From NCBI GenBank assembly GCA_002943765.1, contig PQWQ01000024.1, positions 498,501 through 562,500 on the forward strand: a DNA stretch of 64,000 nt, in the 5' to 3' direction. Both the position numbers and the translations under genes were made by a program. The notes under the pieces are model-generated. The model was not told the origin of the DNA. It searched no databases and saw only the letters and a program-made list of their open reading frames with translations. Position 1 is the first letter of the stretch, and each line of letters opens with the position of its first letter. The DNA comes from Psoroptes ovis (lineage: Eukaryota > Arthropoda > Arachnida > Sarcoptiformes > Psoroptidae). This document shows, in pieces, positions 25,701 through 33,174 of the stretch.

Positions 25701-25776
25701 GTGATTGTTGCTGTTGATGTAACGATGTTGATGATGATGATGATATTCTTCTTAAATCATTAATTCTTTGATCCAT
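1649..25776 (-). CDS. stac: Stac-family adaptor protein (C1 domain plus SH3 domains), nine exons
   Basis: Stac proteins are cytoplasmic adaptors that bind voltage-gated L-type calcium channels in muscle and neurons; the Drosophila homologue is stac. Exons: 25776-25604, 16699-16563, 16441-16356, 8513-8432, 5634-4114, 2584-2250, 2173-2091, 2025-1836, 1759-1649 (stop TAA). The sum is 2718 nt, 905 residues, and all junction phases agree. The C1 zinc finger spans residues 82-131 (H82, C95, C98, C112, C115, H120, C124, C131). The family motif KPRLLRKQKSASELE follows, then a 507-codon Gln/His/Asn-rich region containing KSLSLDSPES. The first SH3 domain (about 788-845) contains FVVLYNF, DELNLRAG, DPDWWQGK and VGFFPSNYV. 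The C-terminal SH3-like part ends KYLQEIKL. The long low-complexity region makes it longer than vertebrate STACs. Other 5' exons are possible, because CATAG just before the ATG could be an acceptor. Confidence 0.93.
1836..2025 (-). CDS. stac: stac exon 8 (SH3 core)
   Basis: Encodes AGYIVTVIDTTDPDWWQGK and VGFFPSNYVTKLF, the Trp-pair and PSNYV signature of an SH3 domain. GERPLQIIHTVQLTDG follows, leading into the second SH3-like unit. Donor GTAAA. Confidence 0.95.
2091..2173 (-). CDS. stac: stac exon 7 (first strands of SH3)
   Basis: Reads KPQRLLPTNIFVVLYNF, then RSNRIDELNL: the ALYDY-like and acidic RT-loop part of the SH3 fold. The donor is a weak GTTATT. The next exon completes the codon, giving LRAGYIVTV as expected for Stac. 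Confidence 0.9.
2250..2584 (-). CDS. stac: stac exon 6, low-complexity linker
   Basis: Ala/Thr/Ser-rich then Gln/His-rich sequence, with the ordered segment ISKRFKLGIHGRMRSFERD. The acceptor ATGGCAG at 2586-2585 restores phase 1 as Ser. The donor is GTCAGT. No folded domain is seen. Confidence 0.85.
3239..3317. mobile_element. mariner-type miniature element, class 3
   Basis: TTAGGTTGTCCGATAAG and CATTCCGGACAGCCTAA ends in stac intron 5. Confidence 0.82.
4003..4081. mobile_element. mariner-type miniature element, class 3 (reversed), next to a splice donor
   Basis: Ends TAGGTTGTCCGAAAAG and CTTTTCGGACAACCTGA. It sits about 32 bp from the stac exon 5 donor. Confidence 0.85.
4114..5634 (-). CDS. 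stac: stac exon 5, long Gln/His/Asn/Ser-rich linker
   Basis: A 1521-bp exon opening with KYQNYDPVYQSLRAAADARK and then dominated by Gln, His, Asn and Ser repeats. The ordered island KKLTLRMKSLSLDSPES is recognisable as Stac-like. Acceptor CTTAG, donor GTAAG; phase 1 at both ends. Many overlapping open frames on both strands here come from its triplet repeats. Confidence 0.9.
5635..8431. other. stac: stac intron 4
   Basis: Holds the 44-bp satellite (6179-7275), a segment with an ACGTA-rich palindrome (about 7440-7690), and G-rich imperfect repeats built on AAAGGGTTGTC at 8250-8400. No coding exon supported. Confidence 0.7.
6179..7275. repeat. 44-bp satellite array, about 25 units, in stac intron 4
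   Basis: Units of 43-45 bp repeat around the core AGCCTTAGATTTTTTC, followed by a fold-back AT stretch (for example GAAATTTTCAAAAATTT). A variable linker is either CCACGTACTAT or TGACGATGGAT / TGTCGATGGAT. The first two thirds mix the linker types; from about 6976 to 7205 the CACGTACTAT type is repeated without interruption. Confidence 0.93.
8432..8513 (-). CDS. stac: stac exon 4
   Basis: 27 codons plus one base, reading PKPRLLRKQKSASELE then TKLALPPIDDE. The KP-LLR-QKSAS pattern recurs after the C1 domain in Stac proteins. Acceptor TTTAG, donor GTAAG. Confidence 0.9.
8655..8733. repeat. fold-back with GGTCGAAAAGT ends, copy 1
   Basis: Ends TTTGGTCGAAAAGTTTTCC and AACTTTTCGACCACTT resemble the abundant miniature elements but with GGTCG instead of GTCCG. 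Confidence 0.6.
8787..8866. mobile_element. mariner-type miniature element, class 1
   Basis: Near-perfect hairpin: TTGGGTTGTCCCATAAGTTC and its complement at the right end. Confidence 0.92.
9066..9146. mobile_element. mariner-type miniature element, class 1
   Basis: TTGGGTTGTCCCATAAG left end; the right end has ATGGAACAACCAAA with two substitutions. Confidence 0.88.
9627..9706. mobile_element. mariner-type miniature element, class 2
   Basis: TTAAGTTGTCCGAAAAGTTC left end, CTTTCCGGACAACCTAA right end. Confidence 0.88.
9870..9949. mobile_element. mariner-type miniature element, class 1
   Basis: TTAGGTTGTCCCATAAGTTC left end; right end ACTTATGGGACAAACCGAA carries a one-base slip. Confidence 0.88.
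9988..10099. repeat. fold-back element (family F), copy in stac intron 3
   Basis: Arms TTTAAAGTTTAAATTC and GAATTTAAACTTTAAA flank TTTTAAAATTTAATTTCGTA and TACGAAATTCAATTTTAAAA, forming an imperfect hairpin. Related to 37828-37977. Confidence 0.75.
11443..11521. mobile_element. mariner-type miniature element, class 3
   Basis: TTAGATTGTCCGTAAAG and CTTTTCGGACAATCTAA; the matched G-to-A change in both ends (AGATT / AATCT) is notable. Confidence 0.88.
11827..11907. mobile_element. mariner-type miniature element, class 2 (reversed)
   Basis: GGCCGATTATTATAAAG then GATTAAGCGGAATGAAC interior; the right end is disturbed (GGACAAAGCTAA). Confidence 0.84.
12711..12790. mobile_element. mariner-type miniature element, class 2, decayed ends
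   Basis: Interior CATTCGGCTCGATCGAATAG and AAAATCGGCCAAAAC; outer bases AAAGCTGTCC and GGACGACCAAA are diverged. Confidence 0.78.
13149..13256. mobile_element. mariner-type miniature element, class 2 (reversed), with a duplicated right end
   Basis: A normal right end TTTTCGGACAACC is followed directly by a second end, TTCCGGACAGCCTAA, making the copy about 108 bp. Confidence 0.8.
13984..14070. repeat. 21-bp inverted repeat
   Basis: The arm at 13984-14004 (AAGAATATTCTTTGAGAATA plus T) is exactly complementary to 14050-14070, with a spacer of similar GAATATTC words. Confidence 0.8.
15158..15238. mobile_element. mariner-type miniature element, class 3
   Basis: TTAGATTGTCCGGATAG left end, CTTTTCGGACAACCTAA right end. 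Confidence 0.87.
16356..16441 (-). CDS. stac: stac exon 3 (C half of C1 zinc finger)
   Basis: The acceptor CGCAG is followed by GHSKQGLKCKLCKMNVH and a closing Cys pair. The donor is GTAAG, phase 0. The spacing after the last His is H-X3-C-X6-C instead of the usual H-X2-C-X7-C. Confidence 0.93.
16563..16699 (-). CDS. stac: stac exon 2 (N half of C1 zinc finger)
   Basis: The acceptor TGCAG precedes 16699. The exon reads NPEELAELEAQQRAYR, then VHAFQEYTYKKITACDVC, the first half of a C1 domain. The donor GTAAT follows in phase 1. Confidence 0.93.
16847..16930. mobile_element. mariner-type miniature element, class 3 (reversed)
   Basis: TTAGGTTGTCCGAAAAG and CTTTTCGGACAATCTAA, about 150 bp upstream of stac exon 2. 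Confidence 0.87.
18567..18647. mobile_element. mariner-type miniature element, class 3 (reversed)
   Basis: TGGGGTTGTCCGAAAAG and CTTTTCGGACAACCTAA. Confidence 0.86.
18808..18888. mobile_element. mariner-type miniature element, class 1 with CGATAAG ends
   Basis: TTAGGTTGTCCGATAAGTTC and ACTTATCGGACAACCTAA around an AAAACGGCAAG interior. Confidence 0.9.
21021..21167. mobile_element. 147-bp piggyBac-type miniature element, copy 1
   Basis: Flanked by TTAA at 21017-21020 and 21168-21171. The ends are inverted: TCCTTAAAACTCGAGC and GCCTCGAGTGTTAAGGG. Its interior is GC-richer than the surroundings. No coding capacity. Same length as the copy at 30219-30365 and in opposite orientation. Confidence 0.82.
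21661..21733. repeat. fold-back with GGTCGAAAAGT ends, copy 2 (degraded)
   Basis: CAGGTTGGTCAAAAAGTAATC at the left and CCCTTTTCGACC at the right; internal pairing is poor. Confidence 0.5.
22068..22149. mobile_element. mariner-type miniature element, class 3
   Basis: TTAGGCTGTCCGAAAAG and CTTTTCGGACAACCTAA. Confidence 0.88.
22487..22567. mobile_element. mariner-type miniature element, class 1, perfect stem
   Basis: The first 31 bases (TTGGGTTGTCCCATAAGTTC and on through GCCGTTTTT) pair perfectly with the right end. Confidence 0.93.
22687..22767. mobile_element. mariner-type miniature element, class 3, mixed ends
   Basis: Left CGTCCGAAAAG, right CTTATCGGACAGTCTAA. Confidence 0.85.
23092..23173. 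mobile_element. mariner-type miniature element, class 3 (reversed)
   Basis: CTAGGTTGTCCGGAAAG and CTTTTCGGACAACCTAA. Confidence 0.87.
23929..24010. mobile_element. mariner-type miniature element, class 1
   Basis: GGTTGTCCCATAAGTTTTTG left; ACTTATTGGACAACCTAA right. Confidence 0.85.
24098..24180. mobile_element. mariner-type miniature element, class 1
   Basis: TTAGGTTGTCCCATAAGTTC left; ACTTATGGGACAACCCTA right. Confidence 0.9.
25199..25280. mobile_element. mariner-type miniature element, class 3 (reversed)
   Basis: TTGGGCTGTCCGGAAAG left; CTTTTCGGACAATTCAA right. Confidence 0.83.
25433..25510. mobile_element. mariner-type miniature element, class 3, mixed ends
   Basis: Left GGTTGTCCCATAAG, right CTTATCGGACAACC. 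It lies about 95 bp inside intron 1 from the stac exon 1 donor. Confidence 0.86.
25604..25776 (-). CDS. stac: stac exon 1
   Basis: ATG at 25776, then 57 codons plus two bases. It holds Ser and Gln runs, then VKSKWIKAFRSLK, a conserved stretch of invertebrate Stac. A TAA lies in frame upstream. The donor GTATG begins at 25603. Confidence is lower for the exact start because further 5' exons or isoforms may exist. Confidence 0.82.
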
Positions 25777-27098
25777 TATTATTTCTATGATTGGCCCCGA
25801 TTATTCCATTGTTTCAATACGCGTTAATGGTGATATTTATCGTTGTGTAAATCGTCTGCAGCAGCTGAAACTAAAGGTTAAAACCTTGTCAAAAGGTTCG
25901 AAACCATTTGAATCATTCACAGTTTTTGATGATTGAAAAACATTCATTAATCATTTGTTTTGAAGGCACACATTTCTTAAATCGAGAATTCGTTTGAAAT
26001 TCATTTGAATTTGTTGAATCATTAATTCATAAATTAAATAATTGAATTTCAATGGTTATCATTCAAAATGATGATTCGAAATGATTCAATTGTTTTGATA
26101 CGAATCGTTTTGAATGTTTCAATTGTTTTGGGTTTGTTTTGATCAATCAATTCATTCGTATTCATTATTCATTGATTCAATGAGTTCAATATTCATTGAT
26201 TCAAAAAATAGTGACATTTTTTCATTGTTGACATTTGAATGACAAATGAATGAAGACATTCATTCATTTGTGAAGAATTATTCATTTAAATGAATTCATA
26301 TTCATTTGAGGAAATATTTTTTGAAATTTTTCAAATATTTTTCAAAAAATTCAAATCAAATTTAAGGCAAAATGTAAATGATGAATGTAAATTAGACCAG
26401 TGTAGAAAAAGGGGTCGATTGAAAAACAATGATAAATGTCAATATTTTAACGGGGTCAATAATGGTAATACCTTCGGTAATAAATTCTTAATGAATGGCA
26501 ATCAAATTAGATGGAAATTGTCATTGATTAATTGATTCATTAATTGACTTGATGACCTTAATTTGGCACCGAATTTCGAATCGGAAAATGAATTGTTTTG
26601 TCGGGAAAAATTTGTGACAAAATTCTCGTTGAATTCTGGTTGAAATAGTCATTGGATTCTGGCTGAAATTCAATGGAATCGGTCGTCGATATTTCGTTTG
26701 TTGTTGTTGTTATTGTTTCATTCCAAACAAATTGGAACAAACATTGCTGCTTGTTACATGTGCATTTGTACATGGAATTTGAACAGAATTCATCCAGCAG
26801 AATCCAAGCACAGAATCCGACAGAACCCAAGCAGATTTCTACCAGAATTCCAGCACCGAATCCAACAGGACCCAAGCACAGAATCTAAAACACTGAGAAT
26901 CATCGAAAGGCGACAATTGAATAGAATTACATTGAACAACATTGAACAAACAAACACCGATTCAGTGAAACTTTTCGGTGAAACCTTACACAAATTGTAT
27001 TTCAAATACATGGGCACCAAACACCAAAGTACCAAACAATCAAAACAAAACAATCAAACCAAACTGAATCAACTGAATACTAAAATAACGAATTTGTA

Positions 27099-27180
27099 TT
27101 AGCTTTGTCCGAAAAGTTTATTCCGCTTGATCAAATATTTGTTCATTGGAAAATCGGCCAAAATTTTTCGGACAACCTAA
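27099..27180. mobile_element. mariner-type miniature element, class 2
   Basis: TTAGCTTTGTCCGAAAAG left; TTTTTCGGACAACCTAA right. Confidence 0.84.
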
Positions 27181-27550
27181 TACCGAACCATACATACAGC
27201 CATCCAACCGAACCGAGGCTATAGATTTGTCGCCATCGTTACCTATATATAATTAATGTTTTTATTATTATTTATTTTGGTGTATTTCTGTTATTATTAT
27301 CATCATTATTAATATTTACACAAAGGTTTCCCGACTAAAAAAAATGAAGAGGGGGGACCCTTTTGAATGGAAAACACACACACAAGGTTCCTGAAGGGGT
27401 TGAACATACACTATTGGATCGTGATAATGGTGTAGAACCATTTGGGCCCCTTAAAAAATAATGATGATGATGATGGAATACAATCAAATAACAATCATTG
27501 TTTGTGTCTATGGCTGCCAGGAGTAGTATGTCTATGAGTTTACACATATA

Positions 27551-27632
27551 TTGGGTTGTCCGATAAGTTCTTGCCGTTTTTCCAAATTTGTTTTCATTCG
27601 AAAAACGGCAAGGACTTATGGGACAACCCAAT
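27551..27632. mobile_element. mariner-type miniature element, class 1, mixed ends
   Basis: Left TTGGGTTGTCCGATAAG, right CTTATGGGACAACCCAA: the two ends belong to different subtypes. Confidence 0.9.
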
Positions 27633-27896
27633 GCAGAAACACCAGTAAAATTCAATTGAATTATTTTCTTGGTGGAAAACTTATGAAAACCTTTGCTTTG
27701 AAACCTCTGAAAACTTAGCTATGAACATGCCGATAACCAAACATTGGATACGATGAGATACAATGAATGAAATAAAATTAGTGGACCCGAAGTCAGCTCG
27801 GTGGTACGGGCCATGGGCCATGGGCCGTGGACCATCCCCGATCTACAATGTGATAGAATTACTCGAGAAATGTGAAACAAAATAATGGTCGAAATA

Positions 27897-27977
27897 TAAG
27901 GTTGTCCGATAAATTCTTGCCGTTTTTTCAGAGTTTTTTTCATTCAAAAAACGTCAAAAACTTTTCGGACAACCTAA
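27897..27977. mobile_element. mariner-type miniature element, class 1, mixed ends
   Basis: Left AAGGTTGTCCGATAAATTC, right CTTTTCGGACAACCTAA. Confidence 0.85.
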
Positions 27978-28939
27978 TATAAACACACAAACACACGAAC
28001 AAACAAACAGACAAAATGAAATTATTAATTATGATCAAAGCTCGAAGGGTATGATGGAACAAAGACTACAAAGGCCCAAACAAAGACAAGGGCCAAACCA
28101 GCGGCCCAAACAAGGGCCAAACCAAAGACAAGGGCCCAACGGCCCCAAACAACCGAAATTCAAACAAAAAACAAATGACAGATAAGCAAACAAACGCCGA
28201 ACACCAACGAATACGAACTAATACAAACAAAGATTATTAACCGACCAAAATAACGGACCAAAGTAACGGGACCAAAGTAAACGGGACCAAAGTAACCAAA
28301 ACTGAACAAACAAACCAACCCAATGTATGTACACAAATATACAGGGATAATTATTGTTGAAATCATTGTTTTACCCGAACCAAAATGGTCCCAAATTGTT
28401 TGGACAATGATCCCACAACGAATTTCAAGACGATCCCGAGACGATCCCACGATCCGATCGTTGAATCAATGATAGGTTTGACCAATGGTCCAAAGGACAA
28501 GGACCTAAGACATTGTTCGAATGAACCATTTGAATGAATCCTCGTATGACATGTCCGAACAACGATGAACGATCATAATTATTTATGGATAATATTCAAT
28601 AGTCGGATAACTTTGGGTATAGTCACTAGGGTCTCGTTTCGGTGGGCCCCAAGACCACACCGAAATATTCATTTTGAATTTACAAAAGGTTTCACTTTGC
28701 CGAAAAGCTCCAAAGGGGATTTCAATGGTGTGTTTCATAGTGGTGTTTTTTTCGATTGAATACATAATTCAATTTCATTTGAATCCAGTCCCTGTATATG
28801 TGTGTGTCTTGGGCCATGTAATGTCTTGGGCCTTGTTATGAATTATGTAAATTATTACTCTCACAATTTTTATGATCATCATTTTAATGATCAAATTATT
28901 CATGAATACAATTTGAATCGTGTACAATTTGGAATTGTA

Positions 28940-29020
28940 TTAGGTCGTCCGCAAAGTTCTTGCCGGTTATATCTTGGAAAAATGATTGGAAAAACAGCAA
29001 GAACTTTTCGGACAACCCAA
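28940..29020. mobile_element. mariner-type miniature element, class 3, left of an abutting pair
   Basis: TTAGGTCGTCCGCAAAG left; CTTTTCGGACAACCCAA right. The next element begins two bases later. Confidence 0.87.
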
Positions 29021-29022
29021 TA

Positions 29023-29105
29023 TTAGATTGTCCGAAAAGTTTTCCCCCGGTTATATCAAGTGGGAAATCATTGAAAAATCGGCCAAAACTTTTCGGACAA
29101 TCTAA
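29023..29105. mobile_element. mariner-type miniature element, class 3, right of an abutting pair
   Basis: TTAGATTGTCCGAAAAG left; CTTTTCGGACAATCTAA right, with matched changes in both ends. Confidence 0.88.
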
Positions 29106-29465
29106 TATATTACAGCACAATTACAATTAATAATGAATTAATATTAATGGGTAAAAATGAATGTATTTGGAATGTAGAGCAATGCAATGGAATTCATTAT
29201 AATTCATTTCAATAGAATTATTCATATTTTTCGGGTAATTTTTTCAAATTTACAAAATTCAAAATTTTTATTATTATTTCTCATATAAAACATGTTAATA
29301 TTAACAATATAACAATGTAATTATTATAATGAATTAATGTCAATATATTAGTGACAATTATTGAATGGATGAATGGATTATTAATTGTTCAAATTGTATT
29401 GTCATTGATTGTCATTAATTGACAAAATCAAATCAAATCAATATTATTCAAATTATCAATTTCGA

Positions 29466-29600
29466 GAGTATTGGAAAGGGTTGGAAAGGGTTGCAAGTAT
29501 TGAAAGGGTTGGAAAGGGTTGAAAGTATTGAAAGGGTTGGAAAGGGTTGCAAGTATTGAAAGGGTTGGAAAGGGTTGAAAGTATTGGAAAGGGTTGAAGA
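29466..29600. repeat. 28-bp minisatellite, five units
   Basis: The unit is GTATTGAAAGGGTTGGAAAG plus GGTTGMAA; starts at 29468, 29497, 29525, 29553 and 29581 give a period of 28-29. Units alternate between GCAA and GAAA ends, suggesting a 56-bp higher-order period. Confidence 0.9.
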
Positions 29601-30218
29601 ATTTTCTTCTTCTTCGGTGAATTAGTGAATTGCCGAAATTGAAATTTAATGATTTCAGTGATTTCAACGATGATTTCAATGATGATTTCAAATGATGATT
29701 TCAGTTCATTGAACTGAAAGCGTATTCCAGACACACAGATAAAATTATTACCGTAAACTTTCAATTAATTCAAATCACTGAATTAATCATCATTTACCGT
29801 GGAGTAATTCAAGTAATTTACCGTTCAATTCATCCAATTATTCACTCAAACATCTCGCCATATGAAAGGGTTGTCCCCTATGAAAATTTGAATTCAAATT
29901 TGAATACAAAGATGGTACGAAATTTGATGCAGATTTGGGACTGAATTCATCGGTTTGAAATCATTGAATTGGATCAATTCGAATCAAATTATTCCTTTAT
30001 TATTTCCCTGTTCGATTCACTGTACAATTAACACTTGAAATCTTTCGAAAAATCATTTGAAATCGTGTAATACACTGACACACTTAAATGGTGGTAGTCC
30101 AAAAACAATCAATTAAAACGACTGAATTAAGCTGAATTGGAACAATTAAATGACTGAATCAATGAGTGAATTCGAAGGTGAATCAATTTGGTATTAATGA
30201 ATCGAAAATCAAAATTAA

Positions 30219-30365
30219 CCCTTAGCACTCGAGGCATTTACAGCGCAAGCAAGCCAGCAGCTCGACAATTTTTCACACTAATTTAAATTGGTGACTGAGG
30301 GGCGCCTATCGAGTCGTCGCATTACATTTTATGGTGAGTGATGTTCACCGCTCGAGTTTTAAGGG
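30219..30365. mobile_element. 147-bp piggyBac-type miniature element, copy 2
   Basis: Flanked by TTAA at 30215-30218 and 30366-30369. The ends CCCTTAGCACTCGAGGC and CGCTCGAGTTTTAAGGG form inverted repeats starting CCCTT, as in piggyBac elements. The interior matches copy 1 in reverse complement with scattered differences. Confidence 0.85.
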
Positions 30366-31081
30366 TTAAATGACTGAAACAATTGAATACGATGAATTCG
30401 AAGGTAAATTCGAAGGTAAATTGGGTGAAATTCGAATCAATATGGCTTCTCATCAGTACGTTCGACGAATTACGACCAAGTATTCTTTTAAAATTCAATC
30501 AACAAAGGTGGTTTGCAGGCAGGTGTGTATTTGCTTCTCTGAAGGGTGGTCAGCTATTGACATTGATAACAGTGAATTATGGCCATCTACGTCAGCAGTA
30601 ATGGCACACCAGAATCAACAGAATCGTGGCCAGTATTGTCCGAGCAATCTTCGAAATAATCGTAATGGTGATGATCACGCAAATGTCAATGTGAATGATT
30701 GGCCATGATTGTTGATTCCTGAATTCGGGAGGATTGGAATTGGAATTCGAATTCAGCCAAAAATACAAGGAAAATTAACCAAATTAATCTGAATTTAATG
30801 TGAATTTACCAGAATTTCGGTGGATTTCCAAGAATTTTGGTTGATTTCGGTGGATTTTCGGTGGATTTTTAAGAATTTTGGTTAATTTCGGTGGATTTTG
30901 GTGGATTTCCATGAGTTTCAATGAATTTTGGTGGATTTTCGTTGAATTTTCACTGGTTTTCAATGTCGAAATCAAATTCATATGATCGGAATTTTGGTTT
31001 ATCGAATTTTGTTTATATCAAAGATTATAGATACTAAATCAAATACTGTCAATAATAACATTGACCTAATTTTTGGATATA

Positions 31082-31163
31082 TTTAGGCTGTCCCATAAGT
31101 TCTTGCCGTTTTTCAAATGAAAAAAAATTTAAAAAACGGCAAGAACTTATGGGACAACCTAAA
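31082..31163. mobile_element. mariner-type miniature element, class 1
   Basis: TTTAGGCTGTCCCATAAG left; CTTATGGGACAACCTAA right. Confidence 0.9.
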
Positions 31164-32971
31164 TATTTTCTTATAAATAATTTAATCATTCATGAATTTG
31201 CTACCTTGTAAATTATGCCAAAGGATTAATGCACACAAATCAAAGGATTAAGCATAAGCAACAACAAAGGGTGCAAATGACGTAGAAAATTCTCATCAAA
31301 CAAAAAATACGGACGTATGGCCAGGCTCCCATAAAACAAATTTCTAACCAAATTGCATTGTTTCTGTTTGGCTGAAAATTTACTGCCACAAAGCGCCGGC
31401 TGCTCTTCAAAAAACGTAGACTACATCCGAAAGCCGGGCTACATCGAGTTTTCGCATCAACTACTACGTCAGCGGCTTTGAATGATGAAAAATTTTCCTT
31501 GACAAATGAATCGACGTAGTACTACGTATTGATTCAAGAAAAAATGAACTTGTCCAAATTCACTCGAAATCATCATCATCAATAATTAAATTGAAATATT
31601 TTTAATTTTAGCTGATTCAATCGAAAAATCAAATTAAAAATAAATCAAAAAGGTAAACATTTGAATTATTGGAAACATTCGAAAATATTTGAAACGAAAT
31701 TCAGAGGATTCACTCTCTCTCCATTTGAAGGGTTTCAAAAATTTCTGTCAAAAAAAACCTTTGAAAAACCTTAGAAAAACCTTCGGAAAACCTTCGGAAA
31801 ACCTTTGAAAAACCTTTGAAAATCTTAAAGACTCATGGCCAAATCAATTTCTTTGAATTTTCGAAGAAGAAAAAATTCATTCAAGATTTTCAAGTGATTT
31901 TCAACAATCTTGAAACCTCATAAAACCTTAGAAATTCAATTTTAATTTTACTTTTAATCAAAATTCAAAGATCTTAACTCAGTGATTCGTGGTTTTCACA
32001 AAATTTTGAAATTAAATCAAAAATTTAAATTGAAAATTTCAAGAATTTCATGAATTTCTGCTAAAATATTCACAAAGCTATCAAGTACCGGAAATCTTTT
32101 AGGAGTAAAAGGTATTACAAGGTGGAAAAATAGATGTAAAATGTTTTCAATTTCAACACATTTCAAACCCGAAAAATTCTGACACATTTTTCGATCAAAA
32201 TATCCGATCAGAATATTCAATCAGATTGTGCATATGTGGAGAGATAACAGAATTTCTTGGACAGAATATTCTGGTGGAAAGATTCTCATCGTTTCAAAGA
32301 AATTGATCGTCTCAAAGATATTCTTGAAGATATTCGTGGAGTATTTACCGGAATCGGTGAAAATGAAAATCGGAGTTTAGTTTTGGCCGAATTACTCAGG
32401 GAGATTAAGTTGAAATTCGACTGAATTACACTGAATTATTTGAATTTTGAAAAGTTTTAAAAAGTTTCAAATCTTTGAAATTCGTATCTTTGTAACTTTT
32501 CATCTGAATTACTGAATCAATAATTCAACTGAAATATTTCAAGTGAAATAATTCATTCGAATGAAAAAACATTCGAAAATTTAATCAATTAATTTCAATT
32601 ATTCGATCAATCATCGGAATAAATATTCCATGCTGTTGATCATGTGAAAATAGATCAATCGAATTCGATTATTATCATTGATTTTTCATTATTTTATTAC
32701 CATCATTTTCACTCAATTAGTTATTAATTATCATTGAAAGTTTATTTCAATTCATTCACCCATTCATTTATTATTAATTCATACGGAATGATTCCAAAAC
32801 TTTGGTCATTCAATCATTGATTCAATTCATTCATTCACCCATTTACTCAGTCATTTAATTCGATTCAATTCGATTCACCCATTTACTCATTCATTCATTC
32901 AAACATTTCTCTTGGCAAAAATCAATTGAAAACTTTTTATTATTACAATGATTATTATCATCACATAAATA

Positions 32972-33055
32972 TTAGATTGTCCGAAAAGTTTTGGCCAATT
33001 ATCATGAACAACTTCAACTGATTAAGCGGAATAAACTTTTCGGACAATAGCCTAA
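32972..33055. mobile_element. mariner-type miniature element, class 2 (reversed)
   Basis: TTAGATTGTCCGAAAAG left; right end CTTTTCGGACAATAGCCTAA has an extra insertion. Confidence 0.84.
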
Positions 33056-33091
33056 TAATTAATTAATGCTTGTCTATTTCCATTTGATATT

Positions 33092-33174
33092 ATTAGGTTG
33101 TCCAATAAGTTCTTGCCGTTTTTTCAAATGAGAAAAAATTTTAAAAAACGGCAAAAACTTATGGGACAAGCCGA
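33092..33174. mobile_element. mariner-type miniature element, class 1
   Basis: TTAGGTTGTCCAATAAG left; CTTATGGGACAAGCCGA right. Only about 37 bp from the preceding element. Confidence 0.85.

Noticed and set aside
26558..27102. Overlapping plus and minus open frames around 26.6-27.1 kb
   Set aside because: They arise from imperfect repeats of GAATCC and ACCCAAGCA words; no domain is recognisable in either strand.
30370..30708. Plus-strand open frame of 112 codons right after a TTAA-flanked element
   Set aside because: No recognisable domain, two overlapping frames are open, and nothing supports splice sites or a start. The GC-richer composition alone is not enough.
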